Assembly: GCA_910578465.1 (NCBI GenBank)
Contig: CAJTPW010000005.1
Location: 1-64,000 of the forward strand
Reading direction: 5' to 3'
DNA: 64,000 nucleotides
DNA from: an uncultured Vampirovibrio sp.
GTDB lineage: Bacteria > Cyanobacteriota > Vampirovibrionia > Gastranaerophilales > Gastranaerophilaceae
Each line of letters opens with the position of its first letter. The stretch's first letter is position 1. The translations under genes were made by a program, and so were the position numbers. The notes beneath the pieces were generated by a model. It did no database searches. It saw only the letters and a list, made by a program, of their open reading frames with translations, and was not told where the DNA came from. Positions 7,474 through 14,949 of the stretch are shown piece after piece.

Positions 7474-7493
7474 TTTTTTATCAAACCTAAGCA

Positions 7494-7545
7494 TACACAC
7501 TTTTAGAGCGTAATGTTTTAAAAGTGTGTACTTTTCTTATTTTTT
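7494..7545 (+). terminator. intrinsic terminator
   Basis: A perfect 12-bp stem TACACACTTTTA/TAAAAGTGTGTA with a 13-nt loop is followed by CTTTTCTTATTTTTT. Confidence 0.85.
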
Positions 7546-7553
7546 GATATAAT
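7545..7553 (+). promoter_or_regulatory. extended -10 box of the TPR gene (leaderless type)
   Basis: TGATATAAT ends 7 nt before the ATG at 7561; there is no Shine-Dalgarno sequence in between. Confidence 0.5.
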
Positions 7554-7560
7554 TTAACTT

Positions 7561-9360
7561 ATGGAAAACAAAGAAACAACAGAGCTTTTAGACGAGCTTT
7601 TGAACAGGTCCTCGGAATTAATAAATAAAGAAAATTTTGAAGAGGCTTTTGAATTATTAAAAAAAGCTCAAAAGCTTGAACCGAATAATCTTGAAGTGTT
7701 AAAAAACCTCGGTTTGGTGCTTATAAACCTTGAAGATTATATCGAAGCGAAGAAAGTTTTTTCAGACATTACAAAAAAAGACGAAGAAAACGCAAATGCC
7801 TGGTATTACCTTGGAAGCGCTTATGAAAAATTGGATGACTTTAACGAGGCAATTAATGCTCATAAAAAAGTTGTCGAACTAAGACCTGAATTTACCGATG
7901 CCTATAAAGCACTTGGTGTTATGTATTTAAAAGCAGGCAGATTCGAAGATTTAGAGGAAACAATAAATACTGCCCTTCAATATGAAAAAGAAGACTATCA
8001 GCTCTATTACATCTTATCTTCCGCCTATATGGCAAAAAAAGAAGATGACAATGCTTTAAAAAACCTGCTTGAGGCACATAAGCTGAATCCAACACATCAA
8101 CAGATTTTAAACAACATAGGAACCTGCTTTATTGCAAAAGGCGAATATGAAAATGCGGAAAAATATTTAAAGACCGCATTTGAAATTGACCCTGAAAATG
8201 CTTCAACAAACTATAATTTAGGGTCCCTGTATCAGCTAAAAGGCAAATATGACGAAGCATTTTCATATTTTAACATGGCTTATATAAAAGAGCCGAGTTC
8301 AACTTTTCTTGCATCCCTTGCCTATGCTGCAATTCAGGCCGAAAAATGGGACACCGCAAGAAATTTATACAGAAGCTTAACTGCAATTCATCCCGAAAAA
8401 TTTAATTTCAAGATGAATTACTTAAATTGCTGTATCCAAACGGGGAAATATGAGGAAGGCCTCGATATAGCTCAAAAACTTGCAGGCCTGAACCCAAAAT
8501 CCGTTGATATTCAAAAAAAGCTTGCATACCTCTACAGGCTTACAAAAAAGCCGCAAAGCACGATTGATGTTTTAGAAAAGCTTTTAAAAAGAGGAAAGAT
8601 TGACTTTGAAATATACTACAATCTTGCGCTTGCATACATAAACACAGGCGATTTAGAGGCAGGGAAAGAAAATCTAAAAAAATGTATTTCGCTGGAACCT
8701 GAAAACCCTGTTGCAAGAAAAGATTTAGGAATATTATATTTAAAGATGAATTTTACGGACTGGGCACTTGATGAACTAAATACGGCAATTCAGCTTGAGC
8801 CAAACAATTCCGAACACTATTTTAATTATGCTGTAGCCTTGAATAAAATTCAGGAATTCAACAAGGCTGATGAATACTTTCAAAAGGCAATCGAGCTTAA
8901 TCAAAACGATTCAAATTATTATTCATACTATGGCGAAAACCTGCTCTTAGAAAGAAAAAACGAAGAAGCGCTCAATACTCTTAAAAAAGCAATTGAACTT
9001 TTCCCCGAAAATTACAGAGCAAAATTCGCACTTTCTAAAATTTATTATGAAGATAAAAAATATCAAACAGCAAAAGATTTGCTTTTAGACATTGTTGATG
9101 CACCAAATGCACCCGAGGTTTTAAACCTCCTTGCAAAATGCTATATGAAGCTTAAAGATTTCAAAATGGCTGCAGGAATATTCAAAAAGCTTGCAGGAAA
9201 ATATCCTGAAAACCATCTTCTGCTTTGCGATTTAGCAAAATGCGAACTGAAAATGGGAGAGATTGAAAACGCAAAAGAAAACGCAAAAAAAGCACTTTTA
9301 ATCTTCCCCGATTTTGAAGACGCCATAAAAATATTGAAAGAAACTCAAAAAGGAGAATGA
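7561..9360 (+). CDS. tetratricopeptide repeat protein (599 aa)
   Basis: Nearly the whole protein is made of about 15-16 TPR units of 34 residues, recognisable by the spacing W/L-G/A-Y-A-P (for example NAWYYLGSAYEKLDDFNEAI and YFNYAVALNKIQEFNKADEY). There is no signal peptide, membrane helix or catalytic domain, so it is a cytoplasmic scaffold. Its stop overlaps the region of the trpS start (GAGAATGACAATGG), showing translational coupling. The start codon follows an extended -10 box with no ribosome site. The partner is unknown. Confidence 0.88.
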   Translation: MENKETTELLDELLNRSSELINKENFEEAFELLKKAQKLEPNNLEVLKNLGLVLINLEDYIEAKKVFSDITKKDEENANAWYYLGSAYEKLDDFNEAINAHKKVVELRPEFTDAYKALGVMYLKAGRFEDLEETINTALQYEKEDYQLYYILSSAYMAKKEDDNALKNLLEAHKLNPTHQQILNNIGTCFIAKGEYENAEKYLKTAFEIDPENASTNYNLGSLYQLKGKYDEAFSYFNMAYIKEPSSTFLASLAYAAIQAEKWDTARNLYRSLTAIHPEKFNFKMNYLNCCIQTGKYEEGLDIAQKLAGLNPKSVDIQKKLAYLYRLTKKPQSTIDVLEKLLKRGKIDFEIYYNLALAYINTGDLEAGKENLKKCISLEPENPVARKDLGILYLKMNFTDWALDELNTAIQLEPNNSEHYFNYAVALNKIQEFNKADEYFQKAIELNQNDSNYYSYYGENLLLERKNEEALNTLKKAIELFPENYRAKFALSKIYYEDKKYQTAKDLLLDIVDAPNAPEVLNLLAKCYMKLKDFKMAAGIFKKLAGKYPENHLLLCDLAKCELKMGEIENAKENAKKALLIFPDFEDAIKILKETQKGE

Positions 9361-9362
9361 CA

Positions 9363-10373
9363 ATGGATGATAAAAAAAGAATTGTGTCAGGAATGCGCTC
9401 CACAGGCAAACTACATCTGGGACACTATTTTGGAGTTCTTACAAATTGGGTTAAATTACAAAATGAATATGAAGCATTTTATTTTATTGCAGACTGGCAC
9501 GCTTTGACAACAAAATATAACGATACCGCAGGTTTAAAAGACCACGTTAAAGACGTAGCGCTGGATTGGCTTGCTTGTGGCATAGACCCTGATAAATCAA
9601 CAATTTACCTGCAGTCTCTCGTGCCTGAAACTGCAGAACTTCACATATATTTAAGCATGATTACTCCGCAAAACTGGGTAGAGCGTGACCCGACCCTTAA
9701 AGATATGACTAAAATTTTAAGAACGCAGGGCGCTTCCGACAATTCCGTTTCCTACGGGCTTTTAGGATATCCCGTTTTAATGACGGCAGATATTATCACA
9801 TTTAATGCGGATTGCGTTCCTGTCGGCGTGGATCAGGTTGCACACATAGAAATTTCAAGAGACATTGTAAGGCGCTTTAACAATATTTATAAAGTTGAAT
9901 ACTTCAAGGAACCAAAGCCGCTTTTAACGGATATTCCGCTTTTAAAGGGAATTGACGGCAACAAAATGGGAAAATCATTCAATAATGATATAAAAATATC
10001 AGATGATGAAGAAACAACTCAAAAAAAGATTATTCGTGCCATAACTGACAGAAACAGGATGAGAAGAGATGACAAAGGAAACCCTGAAAACTGTGAAGTG
10101 GCTTACCAGTATTGGAAAATATTCGGAAACGATGAAGAATTAAGACAGATTGAAACAGATTGTAAGTCTGCAAAGCTCGGTTGTGCCGATTGCAAAAAAT
10201 GCCTTGCAAATAAAATAAATGAATATTTAAGGCCCATAAGAGAAAAAAGAGCAGAACTTGCAAAAAACCCTGAAACCGTGAAAGAAATTTTAATCGAAGG
10301 GTCTAAAAGAGCAAGAGTCGAAGCAAAGAAGATTCTTGACGGCGCAAAAGAAGCCATAGGGATGTATTTCTAG
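9363..10373 (+). CDS. trpS: tryptophan--tRNA ligase with iron-sulfur type Cys motif
   Basis: This class I aminoacyl-tRNA synthetase charges tRNA-Trp. The HIGH-type motif is TGKLHLGHY and the KMSKS-type motif is GNKMGKSFNN. An ATG at 9357 overlaps the TPR stop, but the AGGAG at 9350-9354 fits the ATG at 9363 better. Near residues 244-277 the Cys spacing is exactly C-x22-C-x6-C-x2-C (CEVAY...CKSAKLGCADC). That is the [4Fe-4S] motif described for the Thermotoga maritima enzyme, where it is placed to read the anticodon; cluster binding here is inferred. Confidence 0.95.
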   Translation: MDDKKRIVSGMRSTGKLHLGHYFGVLTNWVKLQNEYEAFYFIADWHALTTKYNDTAGLKDHVKDVALDWLACGIDPDKSTIYLQSLVPETAELHIYLSMITPQNWVERDPTLKDMTKILRTQGASDNSVSYGLLGYPVLMTADIITFNADCVPVGVDQVAHIEISRDIVRRFNNIYKVEYFKEPKPLLTDIPLLKGIDGNKMGKSFNNDIKISDDEETTQKKIIRAITDRNRMRRDDKGNPENCEVAYQYWKIFGNDEELRQIETDCKSAKLGCADCKKCLANKINEYLRPIREKRAELAKNPETVKEILIEGSKRARVEAKKILDGAKEAIGMYF

Positions 10374-10573
10374 CCCTGACCGCCGTTTTTGACATCTTCC
10401 ATCTCTAAAAGCTTTACACAAAGTTTATCCGCCTTGTTATGTATTAATTCCAAAATAGGGCGGATTTTTACGACGCGCTCCTCCTCTGCTTCCCTGCAAT
10501 AGTCGTAAACCATTGCGCTAGCGTTCAAAACATCCTCCGAAAGCCTGTAAAGTTCGTCCAAATCTGTGTTCAT
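10370..10573 (-). CDS. small all-helical protein of HTH module A
   Basis: The 67-residue protein has two predicted helices and no membrane segment. It aligns by eye with the protein at 27314-27505: L-x2-L-[SA]-x-[DE]-[VI]-[LF]-x3-[AS]-x-[VL]-Y-[DE] in the first helix and KAxKLxxxLL in the second. Its stop overlaps the end of trpS by four bases on the other strand. AAGGACA gives a ribosome site eight bases before the ATG. It is divergent from the HTH gene at 10642. Confidence 0.7.
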   Translation of the reverse strand: MNTDLDELYRLSEDVLNASAMVYDYCREAEEERVVKIRPILELIHNKADKLCVKLLEMEDVKNGGQG

Positions 10574-10611
10574 AACTATTGTCCTTTATTTTGTCAGTGG
10601 TGCTAATTGAA

Positions 10612-10628
10612 TATAATGCTAGTATAGC
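10612..10628. promoter_or_regulatory. -10 box and short palindrome between the module A genes
   Basis: TATAAT (10612-10617) is followed directly by GCTA-GTA-TAGC (10618-10628), a small palindrome in the 68-bp divergent gap. This is the likely, but weakest, operator of the three HTH modules. Confidence 0.35.
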
Positions 10629-10641
10629 TAACAATTTAGAC

Positions 10642-10854
10642 ATGAACAAGGAATATTTACAAAAATTTGGAAAACATCTGAAAAGATTAAGGAACGAAAA
10701 GGGTTTAAAACAAGATGATTTCGACTGTGGAGCTATTTCCCGTTCTATGGTTGGTCTTGTGGAGATTGGAAAAACAGATATCACCGTCACAAAACTCAAA
10801 GTAATTGCTGATGTTCTTGGTGTCAAAGTAAAAGATTTGTTTGATTTTGAATAA
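10642..10854 (+). CDS. small XRE-type HTH regulator (module A)
   Basis: The 70-residue protein is a single Cro/CI-type helix-turn-helix domain: FGKHLKRLRNEKGLKQDDF, then an altered recognition helix, then TKLKVIADVLGVKVKDLFDF. ATG 10642 is preferred because it begins exactly where related HTH proteins begin (compare MNKEFHKKVGQNIKKLREEK at 55812); a longer in-frame start at 10579 would enter the divergent promoter region. It is probably an autoregulator of the divergent pair. Confidence 0.82.
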   Translation: MNKEYLQKFGKHLKRLRNEKGLKQDDFDCGAISRSMVGLVEIGKTDITVTKLKVIADVLGVKVKDLFDFE

Positions 10855-10873
10855 CTGCCAATCCAGGCCCGCC

Positions 10874-10915
10874 CGCCATTGCGAGAGAAGCGACGGCGAC
10901 AAAACAATCCATAAA
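10874..10915. repeat. diverged partial copy of the 25-188 repeat
   Basis: GCCATTGCGAGAGAAGCGAC and the following bases to ACAATCCATAAAC align with the reverse complement of the right end of the element at 25-188 (GTCATTGCGAGGGAAACGAC ... GCAATCTATGAAG). The opposite end is absent. Confidence 0.55.
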
Positions 10916-10948
10916 CCAACATTACTATGTTGTACAACAATTTCCATG

Positions 10949-10976
10949 TTGAATTTAAAAACAAATAAGGTATAAT
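10949..10976 (+). promoter_or_regulatory. sigma70 promoter of the sRNA-like locus
   Basis: TTGAAT (10949-10954), a 16-nt spacer and a perfect TATAAT (10971-10976); the predicted start is near 10983. Confidence 0.6.
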
Positions 10977-10982
10977 AAAAAT

Positions 10983-11079
10983 ATAAAGGGCGTGCAGGTT
11001 TTCGAGCCCTGCACATGAAACGCCCCTTAGATGAGTTTTAACGCTAGTATTATCATTAAAATGTTGGCTAGCGTTTTTT
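10983..11079 (+). ncRNA. putative small RNA of about 97 nt
   Basis: A consensus promoter is followed by a nested hairpin (GTGCAGG 10992-10998 with CCTGCAC 11008-11014, enclosed by GGGC/GCCC). An intrinsic terminator (AACGCTAG 11040-11047 with CTAGCGTT 11068-11075, then a T run) closes the unit. An 8-codon ORF, MKRPLDEF (11015-11041), lies inside and could be a leader peptide. The SRP RNA tetraloop region is missing, so it is not 4.5S RNA. The class is unknown. Confidence 0.5.
11040..11079 (+). terminator. intrinsic terminator of the sRNA-like locus
   Basis: An 8-bp perfect stem AACGCTAG/CTAGCGTT with a 20-nt loop and six T residues. Confidence 0.75.
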
Positions 11080-11229
11080 CACTTATGTGAATTTTCATCT
11101 GTTCGCACCCCCTTTCCGTCTCAAGTTAAAACTGTGTTGTTCGGAGGGAAGCGAGCCTTGGGGCTTGCCCTTATTGTTTATTGTATAAAATTTTTCTGCG
11201 TTTTAAATCGTTCAAAAACGGTATAACCT

Positions 11230-11284
11230 CATAAGAAAAGGGGCGCAAAGGTTACTGAATGCGCCCCGAAAAGTTGTTCATCGT
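11230..11284 (-). terminator. conserved hairpin element, copy 2
   Basis: On the minus strand: ATGAACAACTTTTC flank, stem GGGGCGCA/TGCGCCCC (11240-11267), loop ending GTAACCTT, then TTTTCTTATG. It lies about 125-170 nt after the stop of the glycine-rich prepilin gene and would end its transcript. The same flank and loop occur at 225-276 and 36891-36939. Confidence 0.75.
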
Positions 11285-11291
11285 TTAAATC

Positions 11292-11411
11292 TTAGTGAGA
11301 GTTGAATTGTGACGCGACACGTCCAATAAGACCGAGCGGCCCTTTAGGATGTGAGCACCAGCCCACCGCCTCATCGGCGCCGTGCAGGTGTGACACCAAA
11401 CTGCGCATCAT
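11292..11411 (-). CDS. possible 39-aa ORF coupled to the glycine-rich gene
   Basis: The ATG overlaps the TGA stop of the glycine-rich prepilin gene as ATGA and opens a 39-codon frame ending just before the conserved hairpin. The peptide (MMRSLVSHLHGADEAVGWC...) has no recognisable motif or membrane segment. There is no independent ribosome site, so translation would depend on coupling. It may be a fortuitous frame. Confidence 0.25.
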   Translation of the reverse strand: MMRSLVSHLHGADEAVGWCSHPKGPLGLIGRVASQFNSH

Positions 11412-14215
11412 ATAGACGTGCTCTTGTATTCAAGGATTACAACACCGTCCCCTCCTTTGCCGCCAAGGCCTCCGACTTCATTCACAACGGCTCCGCCGCC
11501 TCCGCCGCCGCCAAAAAGACCATTCTTCCCGTTTGGAGTATTTGCAGCTTCATTGCAAAGAATTCCTCCCGCAATATTGGTCAGGTTTCCGCCACAGCCG
11601 CCTAATATAGGCCCTGCAATTGTCCCGTCCTTCGCCTTGATGTAGGCTGCCCAGGTGCCGTCCGCGTTTTCATACAAAGCTTCCGTATACCCGCCTATTC
11701 CGCCGTAGGTCGGTGCTCCGCCCTGTCCGTGTACCGTTGCGGCATTATCATCCTTATAGTTTGCATAGGTATTTGGAAGTTTTTGGATTGCCCCGTGTGT
11801 ATCTTTTACAAGGCCGTCATTGCCGCGGATTCCGCCTCTTGCCTTTATTGTCTTTGTGCTTGCGCCGCTTTGATATTGAATGCTTGTCTCGCCGCCAGTG
11901 CCCCCTGCGGCGTTGTCTCCGCCTTTGCCGATTTTAATCTGCATTTCGGTTCCAGCTTTAATGTTTGTTAAAAGCTTTGTTATCATCTCACCCATTGTGC
12001 CGCCGCCGCCGTTTGAGCCGCCGTATTCAAAATAGATGTATCCTGCAGCACCGCTTGCGCCTATGCCGTGGCTGTCTCCTGCGGTTTGTGCACCTGAGCC
12101 TCCGCCCCCGCCTGCACCGTATGCTTTAATATCAGGGGATGCACCGTTTTTAACGGAGTTTCCGCCCTGGCCTCCTGACAGGGTTTCGCCTTTTATATTT
12201 ATACTGTTTCCGCCTTGTCCGCCATAGCCTTTATTAATTAAAGCGTTTGCAAGTTTACCGTTTGAACCTGCGTTTGAATTTTGGTTAAAAGATACACCTG
12301 TCCAGTTATCTGATAGAGTTTGACCTTGTCCTATTGCAAGGTTTGTTCTGTAACCTCCGCCTTGGGATTCTGTACTTTCTGCACTTGAATACTGTCCTGC
12401 TAAACCTCCTAATGCTTCTGCGATCACGGTACCTGAGGGGTCGCTTCTTCTTATCTTTGTAGAATATCCTGCGTTGCCGTTTTTACCTGCAGTAGTTTGA
12501 GAAACACCGCCCCCTCCTATTTCAAAGTAGAGAGTTTCACCCGGGGTGACATTAATTTCACCCACCACAAGCTGACCCGCACCGCCACCGCCTGAACCGT
12601 TCGCAGGCATATTGTATTCACAATAGAACGCCTGCGGGTTTTCGGAAATATCTGCAGAAATGTTGAATTTTATCGCCCCAGTTTTCCCAACCGAACCTCC
12701 ACTACCACCAGAACCAGCATTACCACCATTACAATTATTTTCACCAAATACATTGCCAGATATAGTTCCAGCAGACACACCATTTGCAGTTCCTCCGCCA
12801 TAGCCTCCTCCTCCGCCCTGACTAATTCCACTATTGCCTTTTCCGCCACCAATTAGTGCACTTATATAACTTGCACCATTAGATACAGAAGTGTAGCCTG
12901 AACCATAACCACCTCCGCCACCCCCATAACCACCTCCGCCACCCCCTCCTCCAGAAACACCTTCGTATTTACCGCTTCCACCTCCACCACCACCGCCAAC
13001 TTGAAACAGTATTGTACCAGATGTCCCTCGCGCTGTTGAAATTGTTGTAGGACCTCCGCCTCCTCCTCCACCACTAGCACAAGCGTTTCCAGATGAAGCA
13101 GTCCCATATCCACCTCCTCCTCCGCCCCAAATAGTACCATATCCACCATAATTACCACCGGGGCCTCTGTTATCACTTATTGATAAAGTTCTCGGGTGTC
13201 CGGCCATAGCAGTAATACTTCCACCATTCCCTCCAGACACTCCATTACTATCCGCACCACCTGTACCCCCCCAAAAACACTGAAAATTCGACTCTTTCCT
13301 GCTGGAGCCACCACCGCCGCCAGCATAAATGCCACCATTCATACTTGGGCAATTCATTAAAAGCCAGCCGCCACCGCCACCGCCACCGCCACCGCCAATT
13401 TTAATGTAAATACTTTCAGCACCTATTGTAGTAGTCAAACTTTTATTAGATAAATATCCACCAGCTCCTCCAGCTCCTCCGCTACTTCCATTACATGATC
13501 CGCCCCCGCCCCCGCCACCTCCGCCGCAAGCATAAAGATTTGTAAACTTAACGCCGCCCTCGGCAGGGGCATAATATTTTGAAAGTTTAACATTTGGCAA
13601 TATTTCTTTACCGCTTTCCGCATCAATCCATGCCGTTTTACCCGAATCCAAGCAGGATTGTGCCAGAGCAGGTGATTTATAACCTTCCGAAACTGTGATT
13701 AAATCAGTTAATTTGTATTCCCCTGGTTCTTTTTTTTCAACGGATTGATTGTTAATTTTAAAGGCAGGAGCTGCCCCGTAAGCTCTTCCAACCCCCAAAC
13801 CACCTGAAGCGCCGCCTCCGCCGCCGCCGAGCATAAAGACACGGAGTTTTGTAACGCCTTCGGGAACAATCCAGCTTTTTGAGGTTGTTACTTCCTGTTT
13901 ACCGTAGAAGGAGTTTCCGCCTGCACCGCCGCCCCCTATCATTGTTACTTTAACGGCATTAACGTCATTTGGGACGTTAAAAACTTCATCATTGTTAAAA
14001 ATTGTAACAATTGCATCTTTGTCATATTGGGCAGCACCAACACCAGAGATGTTGAGTTTTGCTTCGTCCATGCGTTTTGTCATGACAGGTGCTAATGCTG
14101 CGAGTAATAATGACGCGACAAGAAGTGCCATGAGCATTTCTACGAGGGAGAAAGCTGAAAATTTGCTGCTTTTAAACGGCGGCAGCTGCCGTTTTAGATG
14201 AAAACTTTTAATCAT
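11408..14215 (-). CDS. giant glycine-rich protein with prepilin-type N-terminus
   Basis: The 935-residue protein starts with a basic leader and a type IV prepilin methylation signal (FSLVEMLMALLVASLLLAA, about residues 22-40), cut by prepilin peptidase before F. The mature helix ends in PVMTKRMDEAK. The rest is built of short Gly-rich blocks (GGGGGG runs, YGGGGG, GGNGG) separated by small aliphatic strands such as TKLRVFMLGG. Six Cys residues are spread through the body. It is probably a surface filament or adhesive matrix protein exported by a type II/IV pilus-like system. The paralogue at 36972 shares the first 40 residues almost exactly. Confidence 0.85.
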   Translation of the reverse strand: MIKSFHLKRQLPPFKSSKFSAFSLVEMLMALLVASLLLAALAPVMTKRMDEAKLNISGVGAAQYDKDAIVTIFNNDEVFNVPNDVNAVKVTMIGGGGAGGNSFYGKQEVTTSKSWIVPEGVTKLRVFMLGGGGGGASGGLGVGRAYGAAPAFKINNQSVEKKEPGEYKLTDLITVSEGYKSPALAQSCLDSGKTAWIDAESGKEILPNVKLSKYYAPAEGGVKFTNLYACGGGGGGGGGSCNGSSGGAGGAGGYLSNKSLTTTIGAESIYIKIGGGGGGGGGGWLLMNCPSMNGGIYAGGGGGSSRKESNFQCFWGGTGGADSNGVSGGNGGSITAMAGHPRTLSISDNRGPGGNYGGYGTIWGGGGGGYGTASSGNACASGGGGGGGPTTISTARGTSGTILFQVGGGGGGGSGKYEGVSGGGGGGGGYGGGGGGYGSGYTSVSNGASYISALIGGGKGNSGISQGGGGGYGGGTANGVSAGTISGNVFGENNCNGGNAGSGGSGGSVGKTGAIKFNISADISENPQAFYCEYNMPANGSGGGGAGQLVVGEINVTPGETLYFEIGGGGVSQTTAGKNGNAGYSTKIRRSDPSGTVIAEALGGLAGQYSSAESTESQGGGYRTNLAIGQGQTLSDNWTGVSFNQNSNAGSNGKLANALINKGYGGQGGNSINIKGETLSGGQGGNSVKNGASPDIKAYGAGGGGGSGAQTAGDSHGIGASGAAGYIYFEYGGSNGGGGTMGEMITKLLTNIKAGTEMQIKIGKGGDNAAGGTGGETSIQYQSGASTKTIKARGGIRGNDGLVKDTHGAIQKLPNTYANYKDDNAATVHGQGGAPTYGGIGGYTEALYENADGTWAAYIKAKDGTIAGPILGGCGGNLTNIAGGILCNEAANTPNGKNGLFGGGGGGGAVVNEVGGLGGKGGDGVVILEYKSTSI

Positions 14216-14285
14216 AGTTATTACCCATTTAGTCTATATAAATTCACGCATATTTTTCGTAAAATATAATCTAATAACTATATTA

Positions 14286-14302
14286 TATTCTTTTAAAGAA
14301 TA
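14286..14302. promoter_or_regulatory. palindrome upstream of the lone HTH gene
   Basis: TATTCTTT-T-AAAGAATA is a perfect 8-bp inverted repeat in the 184-bp gap between the divergent glycine-rich gene and the HTH gene. It is a plausible operator. Confidence 0.35.
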
Positions 14303-14399
14303 AATCAAGTGTAATATTCGATTTAAGTCATAAGATTTTTTAGCAAAACAAAGGAAAATCAGATTATAAAACTTCAGCCCTAAAAGGAGTGCTAAACCT

Positions 14400-14765
14400 A
14401 TGATTATCAATGATAATGACACCCTTGTTGACAAAGAATTTGAAACAAAATTCAGTGAATTTAAAATTCGTTTCGGCAAAAGAATTAAATATTATAGAGA
14501 TTTAAAAAATTATACGCAGGAATACCTTGCAGAACTTGCAAATATTGAACAATCCAGTCTTTCAAACATTGAGCGCGGAAGAGTTTACCCTTCGGCCGAA
14601 ACACTCTATCGGCTGGCTTCTGTTTTAGGGGTGGAACCTTACCAGTTTTACACAGTTTCGCCAAAGATTGCATCACAGGATATGGTAAAAGAAATTACAA
14701 CTGCCATGTATAGGGACAAAAATATGGCGGATATGATTTATAAATTTTATTGTGCGGTGCACTAA
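14400..14765 (+). CDS. XRE-family transcriptional regulator (121 aa)
   Basis: An N-terminal stretch is followed by a classic HTH_3 domain at about residues 22-80 (FGKRIKYYRDLKNYTQEYLA, then QSSLSNIERGRVYPSAETL and VLGVEPYQFY). The C-terminal 40 residues are helical. AAAAGGAGTG is a good ribosome site before the ATG. It is divergent from the glycine-rich prepilin gene, with a palindrome in between, so it may regulate that gene or itself. That link is inference. Confidence 0.88.
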   Translation: MIINDNDTLVDKEFETKFSEFKIRFGKRIKYYRDLKNYTQEYLAELANIEQSSLSNIERGRVYPSAETLYRLASVLGVEPYQFYTVSPKIASQDMVKEITTAMYRDKNMADMIYKFYCAVH

Positions 14766-14895
14766 AACTTTTAAAAAGTCTGATTTTAGACAAGTGTTTT
14801 ATCGTTTTTAATTTTTAAAAATTTTGGTTACGGTTTATTTAATAGCTTTTATGGCACAATTTTACCGTGCGGCTTTTAAAGACTGCTGTGCAAAT

Positions 14896-14932
14896 TTTAA
14901 AAACGCCCCAAGAATATCCTGAGGCGCCTTTA
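14896..14932 (-). terminator. intrinsic terminator of the GH13 gene
   Basis: On the minus strand CGCCTCA pairs with TTGGGGCG (one G-U pair) around a short loop and is followed by TTTTTAAAA, 20-50 nt after the stop codon. Confidence 0.6.
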
Positions 14933-14949
14933 AATATTTTGAAAACATT

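Noticed and set aside
10983..11079. Identification of the small transcript as SRP (4.5S) RNA
   Set aside because: The conserved GGAAG...AGCAG apical region is missing, and the hairpins are arranged differently.
12880..13540. Dense CCGCCACC/CCTCC repeats that look like a repeat array
   Set aside because: They are glycine codons of the prepilin-type protein, not spaced repeats; there is no CRISPR in the window.
11418..14201. Many Pro-rich or Met/Val-rich ORFs antisense or out of frame to the glycine-rich genes (also at 36966-39567)
   Set aside because: GGN-repeat codons keep the other frames open; these are shadows of the glycine-rich proteins.
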